From NCBI GenBank assembly GCA_009829735.1, contig CM020620.1, positions 20,124,020-20,188,019 of the forward strand: DNA of 64,000 nt, read 5' to 3'. Source of the stretch: Pyropia yezoensis (Eukaryota; Rhodophyta; Bangiophyceae; Bangiales; Bangiaceae). Below are positions 10,270 to 20,788 of the stretch, piece by piece. The position numbers and the translations under genes were made by a program. How positions within the stretch are numbered: the stretch's first letter is position 1; each line of letters starts with the position of its first letter. The notes below the pieces were generated by a model. That model was given only the letters and a program-made list of their open reading frames with translations. It was not told the DNA's origin and did no database searches.

Positions 10270-10738
10270 TGTGGCAGTATTGACCCCCAGGTACGGGGGC
10301 AACACGTGCCATGCAAGGGGCGGCAGGCCACTAGCCTGACCCGTTCCTCCCCCTGCATTTGGGTCCATATTCCCTAAGTGTGGGATAGTTAGCTTAGTAG
10401 TAAATCCAACTTGGATTTGAGGGTTTTCTGCATTTATCGTCTTGAATTTTCGTGTGGCCCGGTGGGCAGGTGCTGGGGTGGGAGATTCTGAGTGGCGAGA
10501 TTCTGAGGGGACCCTGGGGGGATAAGGGGAGGGACAGCGGGGCTTGGCCCTGCGTCCCCGTCCCGACCAAGAAACTGTTGGACCACACACCATCCTCTTG
10601 TTCGTCAGTGGGGGGATTGCCCCACAACAGGGACAGAGTGTGTGCGACTTGCACTTCTTCCGGTTCCCCCGACACGGGAGGCAGCCCTTGTACACCGCCC
10701 CAGCTTGGGTGTCGTGTGTGCAAGTGGTTTTTGCCACA
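10270..10738 (+). repeat. Family A LTR, copy 3
   Basis: 469 bp from TGTGGCAGTATTG to TTTTTGCCACA. It acts as the 3' LTR for the deleted element beginning at 7034. Confidence 0.92.
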
Positions 10739-12245
10739 CTTCAGCAACGAGGCCAGTAGAGCAGGGCTGGGGGGGGGATCAAGCAGCATGCAGCCACACC
10801 GCCCGTAGCAGCTCGCTGTGTCCTCGGAGGGACACAGCAGCGGCAGCCGTAGTCGCGTCCCGCACAGCACAACAGCAGCGACAATGGCCTCGCCCCAGAG
10901 CAGGGACGCCGTGCTCCGTCACGTGGAAGCGTTCGAGAACAACGGGGCGGCGCATGGACGATTGCACAGGTGCGGGGGGAAGCAGTGTCGGGGTGTTGCG
11001 AAGCGAGGACGTGACGGGTGCGAAGACACGGGGGCGAAGCCAGTGCGGACAGGTGCGGGTTGGGTGGGGGTGTGTCCAAGCGGGGACGTGCCTGGTGCCA
11101 AGCTACGGGGATGTGGCCACTGCAGACGGGGGCGCGTTGCGTGGCTGCGGCGCACGAAGCAGCAGTCGTCGTGGTACGAAGTGTGGTGGTCATCGGAGGG
11201 CGGTGAATGACGCGGTAGGGAATTATCTGATTTGACACCCAAGTGCTTGTGGTGACCGGAGTTCATGACCCGAATTCATGCCGAACTATGTAACCGGTGG
11301 AATGATGGACCTCGGGTAGCGACTGGTGCACGAGGCGTTATGTAGAAGACGTCGCAGCCCGATCAGGCGCTTTGACTTGGTTGTCGGGTCGTGCAGGCGG
11401 GACGCACATGCCGAAGGTGGGCACTCTGGGAGCGACGACGACACAGCCGGGGTGAAGCACGTCGCGTAAGCCGGGGTGAAGTGCGTCGCGTAAGCCGAGG
11501 TCGCAAGCGCGCAACAGCTTGGACATGTCGCGCGCATAGGGATGCGCATTCTCAGTGTCATAGAGCAGTCAGCCACACGCCCACCTCTCTCCTATGCCGC
11601 GGACATCAGCGGTGGGGGACGAAAAACCCACCAACGGCCGGCGACGCGGTGGCCTGTGCGGACGCCCGGCCGGCACGCACGCCGCCGCGGGCGGCCCGGT
11701 CGGCCGCCGCTGCTGCTGCCGCCGCCGCCACCGCCGTCAACCGCTGGGCACGCCCGGGTCCCGTCGTCGGCCGCTCTGTACCGGCTGCCCAGCGGGCACG
11801 AGGTCCACGTTGCCGCGCCGCGCCGCCACAAGGAAGGCCGTCTGCCGCGTTCCATAGCGTAGCGGTCGCCGCAACGGACGCCCTCCTCCGGCCCCCCCCT
11901 TAGCCCCCGCCGCCGCCGCCTCCCTCTCCCCAGGGCATCCCTGATACCCCGCCCACCCGCCGTGCTGCACAGCTTACCGGTAAACACGCAGCCCCGGCGG
12001 CCGCCCGCCGCCGTCCGCACCGCATCAGCGCCCACCGGACGCCACCGCACGCCACTGCCGCGACGGCCGGGTCGTCGGGGGGGGGGAGGGGCGGAGTCGG
12101 CTGCAGGGAGAAGGGGCGGCGGCGACAACGCCCGAGGCCGGTTGGCGGCGGCCGGTCTCAGCGCACGGTGGGTGGCACTCCCTGCGATTACCCTGCACTT
12201 GCTTGTACGGATGTGCTTTTCTGCCGCGCAATGGTGGCGAGCTCT
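10739..12245. other. No supported gene; GC-rich unique sequence
   Basis: Long open frames occur on both strands, as expected at this GC content, but none has family motifs. One minus-strand stretch near 11850 (TAFLVAARRGNVDLV) resembles an isolated ankyrin repeat, too short to call. If the LTR block is removed, 10739 onward would be the region upstream of the tyrosine recombinase. Confidence 0.4.
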
Positions 12246-14138
12246 CTATTGTCTCGCCGGGGAGGGCACTACAGAGGTTAAGGCGACAACTGCAGCGGCT
12301 GGCTGGTCACGCGCCTCGAGTCGGGAGTGAGCGACTACAGACTGCTTTGTGTGGTAGCGCGGCCCAATCCTTCTTGAAGCCTCAGAGAGCCGCGCCGCGA
12401 AAGGAGGTGACTTGAGCATGACGTCGACGTTGCTCTCGTAGCCATGGTCGGCCGACAACGAAGCCAGCAAGTCTCGAAGCATGCTCATCCGTGCCTTCGC
12501 AGGACTCAGAACAGCGTGGTCGATCGGATACTTGGCCTTGTGCGCCTCCAGCTTAAGCGCTGCCAGCAGCCGAGCGCAGCGCCCCTTCGTCATCGTGAAC
12601 TCCTCCATTTTCTCGTAGGTTGCTTCCTCCGCCGGAGTCTCCAAAATCTCGGGAAGAACGGTACGTAGCCAGAACAGGTGCCGCACGTAAATGTCTGCTA
12701 TGTTAGCAATGATGTTTTTCATACGCCTCTGCTTCTCTTTGTTGACCATCAATGACGGCGCGTCCACGGCTGGGTCCTCCGCCGCTTCGCGTCCAGCGCA
12801 TTCGTACAGACCGTACACCACGTAAGAGCCGAACACGCCCGGCTTCCCCGGCGAGACATGAGTCAACCGCACGATGCGCTGCAGCTGGATGGCAAGCGGG
12901 GATGACGCCATGCGGGCTTCCATAAGCTCAGCCTCCATAGTAGCCGTGAAGAGCATGTCGCGCCGCACAGTCGTAGTAGCTGCCTCTCGGGCGTCACCGC
13001 GCTGCCCAGCGCTCAGGGGCGCCGGTCCAGTGGATGGCCTGGACGGAGTAGCGGCTGCCCCCGACGGCTTGGGGCGCTTCGCTGCTCTCAATGCAGCCAG
13101 CGTTGGATCTTGACTGTCTAAGGCAGTGCGCAGAGCGGCTTTCTGGTGCGAGAGGGAGACCAGTCCATCCGAGTGCCGCTGCGCTGCCACAGTTTCAGAG
13201 GACGCGTGCGCTTGGACGACTCCTGTCACGTTGGCCATCGACTGTCCAAGCGACACCAGCATGCCCTTCAGCTCCGAGTGCTGCGCGTTCCGCTGGGCCT
13301 GCAGGTCACGAGCTTCCTCAGCCCGCTTCGCCCGACAGTACTGTAGGTACAGCTGGTCCGACTCGCGGGATCCCGAACCGTCTTCGTCAGCAGGAGAGGG
13401 TGAGGCGCCGCCAGGTGCATTGGAGGTGGGCTCGGGCGAGCCAGCGTCAACGACGGGAGTCATAACAGGAAGGTCAACCGACGGCCGACGCGCATGGGGT
13501 TCCAGTAACGGAAGGGTAGCGGCAGGAGGGCGGCGAAACTGCGACTGTACCGGCGAGCGTGGGGACGTAAAGGGCGATAGAACCGTACCTGTACTGCTAA
13601 CTCCCTGGGACAACGTTTGTCCCTCACGCATAGCGGCGGCTGGTGTCCCACCGGCCACCACAATCCCGACTGGACCGTCTGGCGCGACAGAGGGTGGGTG
13701 GTAGATGGCCGCTTGAAACTGCGCCAGATGCCCTTGCCCATTGGGCGTCTCCGTCAACGCCGCGGCTGCCAGCGTGGTCATCCGCAAGCTCCACACCGTC
13801 TGCACGTCCGCATTAGACGCCATCAGCTTGGCGCGCAACACCTGCAGCGACGGGCGCTCTCCGTACGTGATGCCGGACTCCTGGCAGTACCCCTTGAGCA
13901 TGTCGAGGTCGGTGTCCGGATGCTCCAGGATGTCCTGCGGTACAGCGGCGAGGTACGGGTTGCGACCGAGCATTGGGGTCGTTCCCCTTGCCTGCTCCAC
14001 CCATGCCGCTCGTGTCGAAGCAATAGATGTCCGCAGCTCCACCTCGTGACGGGCGCGCACGCTAGCGGACGCTGCCGCTGCTGCCTGCGCGGCTGCAACC
14101 GCCGCGGCGGCCGCGGTACCAGGAAGCGGTGTGGGCAT
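12246..14138 (-). CDS. Unrecognised Ala-rich protein with coiled-coil segment
   Basis: Open frame of about 630 codons from the first ATG (14136-14138, MPTPLPG); the frame is open to 14234 without an earlier ATG. The N-terminus is Ala-rich, followed by a globular-looking stretch with LGRNPYLAAVPQDILEHP and LDMLKGYCQESGITYGE. The middle is disordered and Pro/Ser-rich. A probable coiled coil has YCRAKRAEEARDLQAQRNAQ. The C-terminal 230 residues have ordinary composition with DMLFTATMEAELMEARM and FGSYVVYGLYECAG. No known domain is recognised. It is on the same strand as the recombinase and could belong to the same mobile element, split by the LTR block, or be a host gene. Confidence 0.55.
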   Translation of the reverse strand: MPTPLPGTAAAAAVAAAQAAAAASASVRARHEVELRTSIASTRAAWVEQARGTTPMLGRNPYLAAVPQDILEHPDTDLDMLKGYCQESGITYGERPSLQVLRAKLMASNADVQTVWSLRMTTLAAAALTETPNGQGHLAQFQAAIYHPPSVAPDGPVGIVVAGGTPAAAMREGQTLSQGVSSTGTVLSPFTSPRSPVQSQFRRPPAATLPLLEPHARRPSVDLPVMTPVVDAGSPEPTSNAPGGASPSPADEDGSGSRESDQLYLQYCRAKRAEEARDLQAQRNAQHSELKGMLVSLGQSMANVTGVVQAHASSETVAAQRHSDGLVSLSHQKAALRTALDSQDPTLAALRAAKRPKPSGAAATPSRPSTGPAPLSAGQRGDAREAATTTVRRDMLFTATMEAELMEARMASSPLAIQLQRIVRLTHVSPGKPGVFGSYVVYGLYECAGREAAEDPAVDAPSLMVNKEKQRRMKNIIANIADIYVRHLFWLRTVLPEILETPAEEATYEKMEEFTMTKGRCARLLAALKLEAHKAKYPIDHAVLSPAKARMSMLRDLLASLSADHGYESNVDVMLKSPPFAARLSEASRRIGPRYHTKQSVVAHSRLEARDQPAAAVVALTSVVPSPARQ

Positions 14139-14916
14139 GTTCGGCTCTGGGTGCCAGCGGCTGCATGGAGTAGATGCCGGGCACGCAACACGAGCGCGAC
14201 CACAGTCGGCGGAATAGGGCTGCACGGGTGGCAAGACACACCGCCCATGACGGTGCGTGTCGAGTCAATCGGCAACCCCGGCGCGTGCCCGACTCGAACA
14301 AAGCACGCTTTCAAACGTATGTGTGACCAGGTCAAATCCGGCAGCCTCCCGCCAGAATCCACGAGGCCCAATCTCACGCAGTTGTAGCCTGCGCAGTCAG
14401 TCAACATCAGCAGCCAATCAGATCGCCAGTTTCCAGGCTGGCCAGAATGCGTCGAGCCGATCTAGGTTGGCAGCGGCTGGCGTTTGAGGTGCGGCCGCCG
14501 TCGTTGCGCGGGCACTCGGGACATTTCCCCGCCCGTCTGCCCGTCGTCCCCTCGCCCCCTGCCCCCAATTTGTGCGGCAGTGGCCGCCCGCGCGGCGCGC
14601 CTGCCTTGCCGTGCCGCCCTGACTCACGGTCTCCCGTAGTCGCCTTGCCCCCTCTGACCGAACGCTGCTGCAGGCGCTCCCGCTGTGCATGTGGTAGGAG
14701 GGAGGGAGAGGGGTGGCGGGGTGCGTCATAGCGTAGATAGCTGTTGCTTTTTTTTTGCGGCTTGTCGCCAGTTGGTCTCCTTTCACAGCCGCCACCAGCG
14801 TGTACATTTTTTTCTGTCTTCTTTGCGTTTCTGCTATCGTGTGTGGATTGGTTGCTTCTCTTTGTTGTTATTCGTTCCTTGGCACGCGTGGCGCCCCTCC
14901 TGGTGACATGCCGCGT
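14139..14916. other. No supported gene; pyrimidine-rich stretch
   Basis: A T-rich run around 14740-14880 (runs of T with TTTGTTGTTATTCG) contrasts with the GC-rich surroundings and may be untranslated or intergenic. No coding motifs seen. Confidence 0.4.
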
Positions 14917-16815
14917 CTACCAGCCCCCCCCCCGCATGCCAGAACCCCCACCGTGGGTGCGTGCCACTTGCTCCACCCCGTACCCCCCCCTTGTGTCAGC
15001 GCGCCCGCCCTCCCCTTTGTCCCTTACGTCAGCGTCCCCCACCATGGGCGTGTGCGACCGCCACCCCCCTTTCCCCTGCTGACCCCACCCGTCACCCGCG
15101 GGCAGCACGGTGGTGATGCAGTGGAGCCCCCCCCCCCCAACACAATCTCCCGCGCCGCCACGAACGTCACCGTGCCCGCCCCCGGCGGCCACCCACACGC
15201 GGCGCGGTAGACGGCCGCGACGGCCGCCTCGACGGCCGGCCCCTCTCCAAAAGATGGCACGACCACCCCGCCCGCCACGCGGACGGCGTTGACGTAACTC
15301 GCGGGGAGGCGCTCCCCCGCGGCACCGCGCACCACCCCGGCCGCGCCCGCCGCGACGCCCGCCGCCTCGGCCGCCGTCCGCACCGTCGGGGCGGCCGCGG
15401 GGAGGCGGTGGATGGTCAGCCGCCGGCCGGCAGCGTCGGTGGCGGCGGCGAGCACCGTCGCCGCCGCCGCCGCGGCGGGCGGCCAGTGGAGGAGGACGTG
15501 GCCGGGGCGGGCAAAGACGGCCATGTTGTCCACGTGGCTGTCCATGTCGGCGTCGGCGGCGCGGCCGGCGGGCAGCCACAGCACTTTTGTCACGCCCGCG
15601 GCGGCGCGGAGGGTGGCCTCCACGTCCGCTGCGGTGACGGGCGGCGCGCCGGGCCCGCCGGGCCGCCGGTTGAGCGCCAGCACACACGCGGCGGTGGTGA
15701 GGGCGGTGCCGTCGCCGTCGGCGTAGAGGGCGCCGCCCTCGAGGATGAGCTCCGCGGGCGTCCGCGGCACGCCCGCGGCGGCCAGCAGCGTCGCGGCCAC
15801 CGCCTCGTCGACGCGGTAGTCGGGGTAGCAGCCGCCGCCGCCGCCGCCGCCCCACGTGTTGAAGCGAAAGTGCGCACAGAGTCGCTCGGTGGATTCATCG
15901 CTCGACCGCCCCCCCCAGCTCCTCCACCAGCCGGCAGACCCACCGCGCTGCCGCGCCGACTGGTGTGTAGCCGAGACACCGCTGCCGCCCCGGCCGCCGA
16001 TTCCCCCCTGGCAGGGTGTCGGCGGCGGCATCGTCCCGCCGGCCGCCGGGGCCATTACCCAGCCAGTTTCGTCCCCACCATCGTCCACGCGGGCGCCCTT
16101 CCCCGGTTCCCAACGCTTTCTCGACTTGCCCTTCCCCCCCTCGCCCGCCATTGTCCCTTTTGTGTCTGTGTATCCGACTCACTCTAAGTGACTGCTGTTG
16201 CTCCCGCCGCCTGCTGCCCCCCCCCCCCCCTACTCTGTGCCGCTTTGTGTCGCCTTCCTTGTCCCCCCTTGCGATTGCGGGCGCCACCATGGCTCATTCC
16301 TCGGCGACCGTCACGGCCAAAACGAGTCGTCGTCGCTGCTCGCGTGCCCCACCCCGCCCGCCGTCTGCGCGCCCGCCGCCGTCGCCGCCACCCCCGGCCG
16401 CGCCGTCGCGGCGGTGCGGTGCCCGCTGCCGCCACCGCCCCCGCCGCCGCCGCCGCCGCCGCCGCCGTCGTTGTCGTCGTCGCCGCCGTCGTCGTCGTCG
16501 TCGTGGCCGTCGTCGCTGTCGTGGCCGTCGTCATCCCCCACCCGCCGGCCATGCAGCGCGGCGGCCGACGCGAAGACGGGCACGTCGGCGGGCGGCACGC
16601 CCGCGGCGGCAGCGACGAGCACCGCCGCCGCTGCGGCCGCGGCGGCCGTCGGCGCCAGCACCGCGGCGGGCTCGGCACGCGCAACCGCGGTGGCGAGCGC
16701 GGCGGCCGCCGCCTGCGCGGTCGCGCCGCCGTCGCGCCACACGTCAGGCCGCACCGGCCAGCCAATGTAGGTGAGGGCGTGCGCGGCAGCGTCCGCCGCG
16801 GCGGTCAATGGTGGG
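14917..16815 (-). pseudogene. Agmatine deiminase-like (PAD_porph) gene, disrupted
   Basis: Minus-strand pieces match agmatine deiminase in order. YIGWPVRPDVWRDGG (near 16760) is the N-terminal WPxRPDxWR motif. ASSDDDSFW (near 16320) precedes the place where RDxGP is expected. FRFNTWGG (near 15870), ILEGGALYADGDGT, DSHVDNMAVF and YVNAVRVAGGVVVPSFG follow. The C-terminal REIVLGGG and LHCIT segments, the latter with the catalytic Cys, are in different frames because of a 12-base C run at 15127-15138. I could not find the RDxGPTF segment, which would fall between 16310 and 15890. A low-complexity insert (Gly/Asp runs, 16440-16560) splits the N-terminal domain. The enzyme converts agmatine to N-carbamoylputrescine. 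The frameshifts could be true decay or homopolymer errors in assembly; missing small exons are also possible. Confidence 0.7.
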
Positions 16816-17171
16816 CAGGAGAGGGGCGGGGGGGGTACGCCGGCGGCGGTGGTGGCAGCGGACGCGGTGGGGGGTGGGGCAGCGACCGCAACGGCGGTAG
16901 CAGCAGCCGTCGCGACCGCAGGTGCAGCGGGCGTCGAGGGTGCAGCAGAGGGGGGCGGCTGGAGCGGGAGGGGACCGGCGGCCACTGCCGTGGCGGCGGC
17001 GGCGGTGGCGGCCGCCGCGGCCGGCCGCGAGGCCGCGTCGTGGGCAGGGGGGAGTTGGCCTTGAGGGAGGGGGGGGGGGGGGGGGGGGAGCGGCGGTCTG
17101 GGGGGGGGTGGGGGGGTGCGATGGGGTCGCGGCGCGGCGGGGAGAGGGCGTGGATGGGGGCAGAAACGGCG

Positions 17172-17207
<36 letters not shown>

Positions 17208-18980
17208 ACGCGGCAGAGGACGAGCGCCCGCCGCCGTGAGCGGTGCAGTGGGGCGGTTGCGCCGCTGCGGGGGCCGACCGCGGCGGCCCGCGTGCGGCGC
17301 ACCAGCCACGCCGCGCCGCGTCAAGGATCAAACCGACGGCAACGGCGGGGGCGGCGCCCAGACAGACGCAGGAAGGTCGACGAGCACCCGGTCGATGTCT
17401 CGCGGGTCCCTCGCCGCTGCGGGAGGCACGCCGCGGCGGCGGTGTGGCGGCGGCGGTGGCCACGGGGCGCCCCCCCCGTGCGCCCCCCACGGCGGTGGAC
17501 GGCGGCCGCCGCCGCCGCCGCCGCGTGCGACAGCGGCAGGGCGGCCACGGCGGGCGGCACGCCCGCCGCCCCACCGGTGGGCGCACCCCCACCGCGCGGG
17601 CGGCTGGCGGGCGCGGCCGGCCGGGCGCGACGGGGGGTGCTGGGGAGGGGGGCGCCGTGCCCCCCGCCGCACGCGGCGCCGCGCGTTGTCGCTGCCACCC
17701 GCGGCGGCGGCGGGTCCATCCCGCCCGCCCGCCCGCCCTCCCGCCCCCCGCCCCCCTCCTCCCCCCCCGCGCCCACTGTGCTGTCACGGAACGGCAAGGG
17801 CGCGCCGTGGCCCGCTTGCGCGCGGCGTGATACGGCCGCTGCGCGGCGGGGGCGGGGGGGGGGGGGTGGCCCGCGCCGCCCGCGCCGTGTCGGACAACAT
17901 GCGTGGGAGCGGGGGGGTGGACAGAGGGGGTGGGGCTCGCTGCCACCGCCGCCGCCGCGTGGCGCCGCCGGCACCCGCCCACCGACCCGCCCGCGGCTAC
18001 GCGCACGGCGCGCCGTCCGCCGCCCGCCCCGGCCGTGCCGCCACTGTGAGAAAAGGTGATGTTGTTCCTGCCGGGCACACCCGCCCTGTCCATGCAGACC
18101 CTCCCCTCCTCACTATAAACAAACCCTGCGCTCAGGAGCCGCTCCACACCGGGGCTGCTCCCCCCCCCTCGTCCCAGCCCTCACGCCTGCCCGGCCTGCA
18201 CGCCCCGCGTCCAGCCGCCAGTCGCGCCACACCCTCCTGCAGACCGTGTGCCCACGCAACGACCCAACGGCCACACCCACACGCGCACCGCCGTGCGTGG
18301 AAGCACCACTTCAATTCGTCTTGGCGCCAACGGCCGCCAGTGTCTCGTCGGCCCCGATGCCACGTCCTCGGCCCGGCCGTCCGCCCGGCCGAATCTAACC
18401 GGGGGTACGCCATGCCACCCTGGCCTGCAATCCTTGCCCCCCCCCTCCCCTTGCCACGTCAGCTGCCGCGTCCTCCACCCCCCGGCGCCCGCCCGTGTCC
18501 GGCGCCCTCGTCGGGCGTCGCCCGCCCATCCCCCAAATTCACAGCCACCGCACCGGGGGAGTGGGGTGGCGGCGTGCCGAGGCGGCGGCGGCGGCGGCGG
18601 CGGTGGCGGCGGCGCGCCGCCCCCAGACGCGGCCCACCCCCGCCGCCGGCACGGCGGCGACGCACGCGCTCGGGGGCGTCTGCACCGCCAGTGCAGACGC
18701 TGGGGTACGCACGCTGGCCGTGGTCGGGGGGGGGGACGGCCCCACACCAGCGGTGCGCACGCGACCGGTTGACGTGTCCACAGGCCGCGGGCAAGGGGGG
18801 CACGGTCACTCGTGCGGTCGTCAACGAGAGAATAGAAGAGAAGAGGGCACTCCTTGGGAGCAAGCAGACGACTGTCCCTGAGTCGGACTGGCGGCGCCGG
18901 CCACGCGGAAAAGAATCTCGGGTCACCAACACCCACCACGCGGCACGGCGGGAGCCCCTCACAGCGGGCCGCCTGCCTCC
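16816..18980. other. No supported gene; very GC-rich low-complexity DNA
   Basis: Both strands hold long open frames of Arg, Pro, Gly and Ala with no domain motifs, best explained by composition. It contains a G run (about 17071-17091) and a 34-base A run (17172-17205). Confidence 0.45.
17172..17205. repeat. Poly-A/T homopolymer tract
   Basis: 34 consecutive A on the plus strand in otherwise extremely GC-rich sequence, about 80 bp from a poly-G run. It could be a relic poly-A tail of a retroposed transcript read on the plus strand, or a microsatellite. Confidence 0.9.
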
Positions 18981-20756
18981 TTACGCGCCGCTGACGTTGC
19001 TGCTGGAGCCGCTGACGCTCCCCCCCCCCACCCGCCCATACGCGCGCTGGAGCGACTCGATCGCCTCACGCAGCAGCTCCGTGTCGTCCTTCCGCGCAAA
19101 TCCGTCGGTGCCCGCCGGCGGGGTCAGCAGCTCCGTGGCGAGCTGCGCCGGGCTCCCCTCCCGCAGCACCGCGCCGCCCCTGACGTGGCTGTGGCCGCGG
19201 CCCGCCGCGGCCAGCACCGCGGCGGCGGGAAAGGGGCGCCCCGGCCAACCACTGGCGCGCCCCGTCCACGCCACCCACCCGGTGAGGAGCTCCGCCACGC
19301 ACACCGCGCAGACGGTCTTGAAGTGGTCCTCGCAGGGCAGCGGCTTGGGCCACGGCGCGCTCGCATCGCCGTCCTCGCCACTGTACGTACACAGGACGCA
19401 AGACGTGCCGCTGGGCATCGCGCCGTGCCTCGAGCCGGGATTCGCCTGAATGCTGTGCACCGACCATACGTGGGAGGTGGAGGGGGAAGGCCCAGCGCCC
19501 TCACCGCCGCCACCGTCCGACGAGTCCCACGACAACGTCGTGCCGCCGTGGTCCTCGCCCGCGTCATCGAGCTCGCTGGTGATCGCCGCGTCAGCGCTAT
19601 CCCCTTCATCTGCAAGGGCGGCCTGCAATGCCTCTACCAGCTTGAGTGCCTCGAGGAAGCTGTCAAAGCTGCCCCACTGGTCAGTGACCACCCGCAGGAG
19701 GTCGACCTCGCGGGTGGCGTGGCAGGACGACAGCACAGCCAGGGCGGCACCGAGGTTGCTGTGGTCCACCGAAAAGTCCAGCCCCGCCTGTCGCAGCGTG
19801 GAGAGCCCCGCTTCGCTCACCGACACGCCCACGCCGACGACCGTCTCGAGGGCGGTGCCAAGCGCCGAGCCGACCAGCGGCAGCAGCGACAGCCCAATCT
19901 TGGGCACCGCCATCTGCAACGCACGGCGCTGGGCGCGCGCCGCGACGCGCGTCAGGGTCGCGTCGAGATCGAGAAGCTCCTTGTGGGTGGTAGCGGCGGC
20001 CGCGGTCAGCACCCTCACGTCCACTTCCAGACGAGACACTCGGGCGTAGAGCTCCCGGAAGGTCTCGGCAACCTCGCTCGACGCGCGAAAGTGGCACGTG
20101 AGCGTGTCGACCTGGCACTCCTTCAAGAAACCCCACCGCCGCGCATCGGTCAAGATGGCCTCCGCCAGGGGCACTTCACCGCGCAACAGCGCACTGTGGC
20201 AGGGAAGGTAAAGCTTCTGCATCCACTTGCTTTGGTACGATGACCAACCCCCCCTCTGAACAGTGGTCAGGCAACCGTTCTTGGCCGCCAGTACCAGCAG
20301 GTTGTGGCCTGCACGAAGCGCGGACAGGCTCTTCATCAAACGGGGGCGCTCCAGCAGCCTGTCCAAAACGGGCAGCTGAAGCATCGCTGGGTTTGCGACA
20401 ATCTCCGCGTACACGTCGTACAGGTCGTCAAGGTCATCCAATCCGGTAGGCACAACGGGAGGTCCAGGAGCGGGCGACGCCCCGACGCCCGGTGCCACCC
20501 CAGCGCCCTCCACACTGGCGGCGGCCCTGTAGGGCGACAGCGACTCTGCACGAGCACGCTCCGGTGACGACTTGGCATCGGCCATTGGGCGCTCGTTTTG
20601 CAGGCTCGCCAACTCACGGAGGAGCACCGCACAGCGAAAGCGGCCACGCGGAGAGCAGCGCGCCGCGCGCACGTCTTGCATGAGGCGGGTTAGCTGCAGC
20701 GGCCGGCCGGTGCCCCCATACGCGGGCTCGCCGCCGCCGCCGCCGCCGCCGCCGCA

Positions 20757-20788
<32 letters not shown>

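Larger units (their letters stand above)
4998..10738 (+). mobile_element. Rearranged family A LTR retrotransposon block, three LTRs
   Basis: Three direct copies of a 469-470 bp LTR lie at 4998-5467, 7034-7502 and 10270-10738. The first is followed by a leader and truncated gag. The second cuts gag at GACCCTGGCC and is followed by a heavily deleted internal region ending at the third. No matching 5-bp duplications are visible at 4993-4997, 7029-7033 or 10739-10743, so the block arose by nested insertion plus recombination or deletion. It sits against the 5' end of the tyrosine recombinase gene. Confidence 0.8.

Noticed and set aside
11286..11576. Tandem-looking GGTGAAGCACGTCGCGTAAGCC repeats as a possible CRISPR or regulatory array
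   Set aside because: Only two or three short copies, no spacers, and the genome is eukaryotic.
16188..19449. Very long plus-strand open frames of Arg/Gly/Pro composition (623 and 777 codons)
   Set aside because: No domain motifs, residues reflect GC-rich repeats, and they run through homopolymers and opposite the deiminase and ankyrin genes. Treated as composition shadows.
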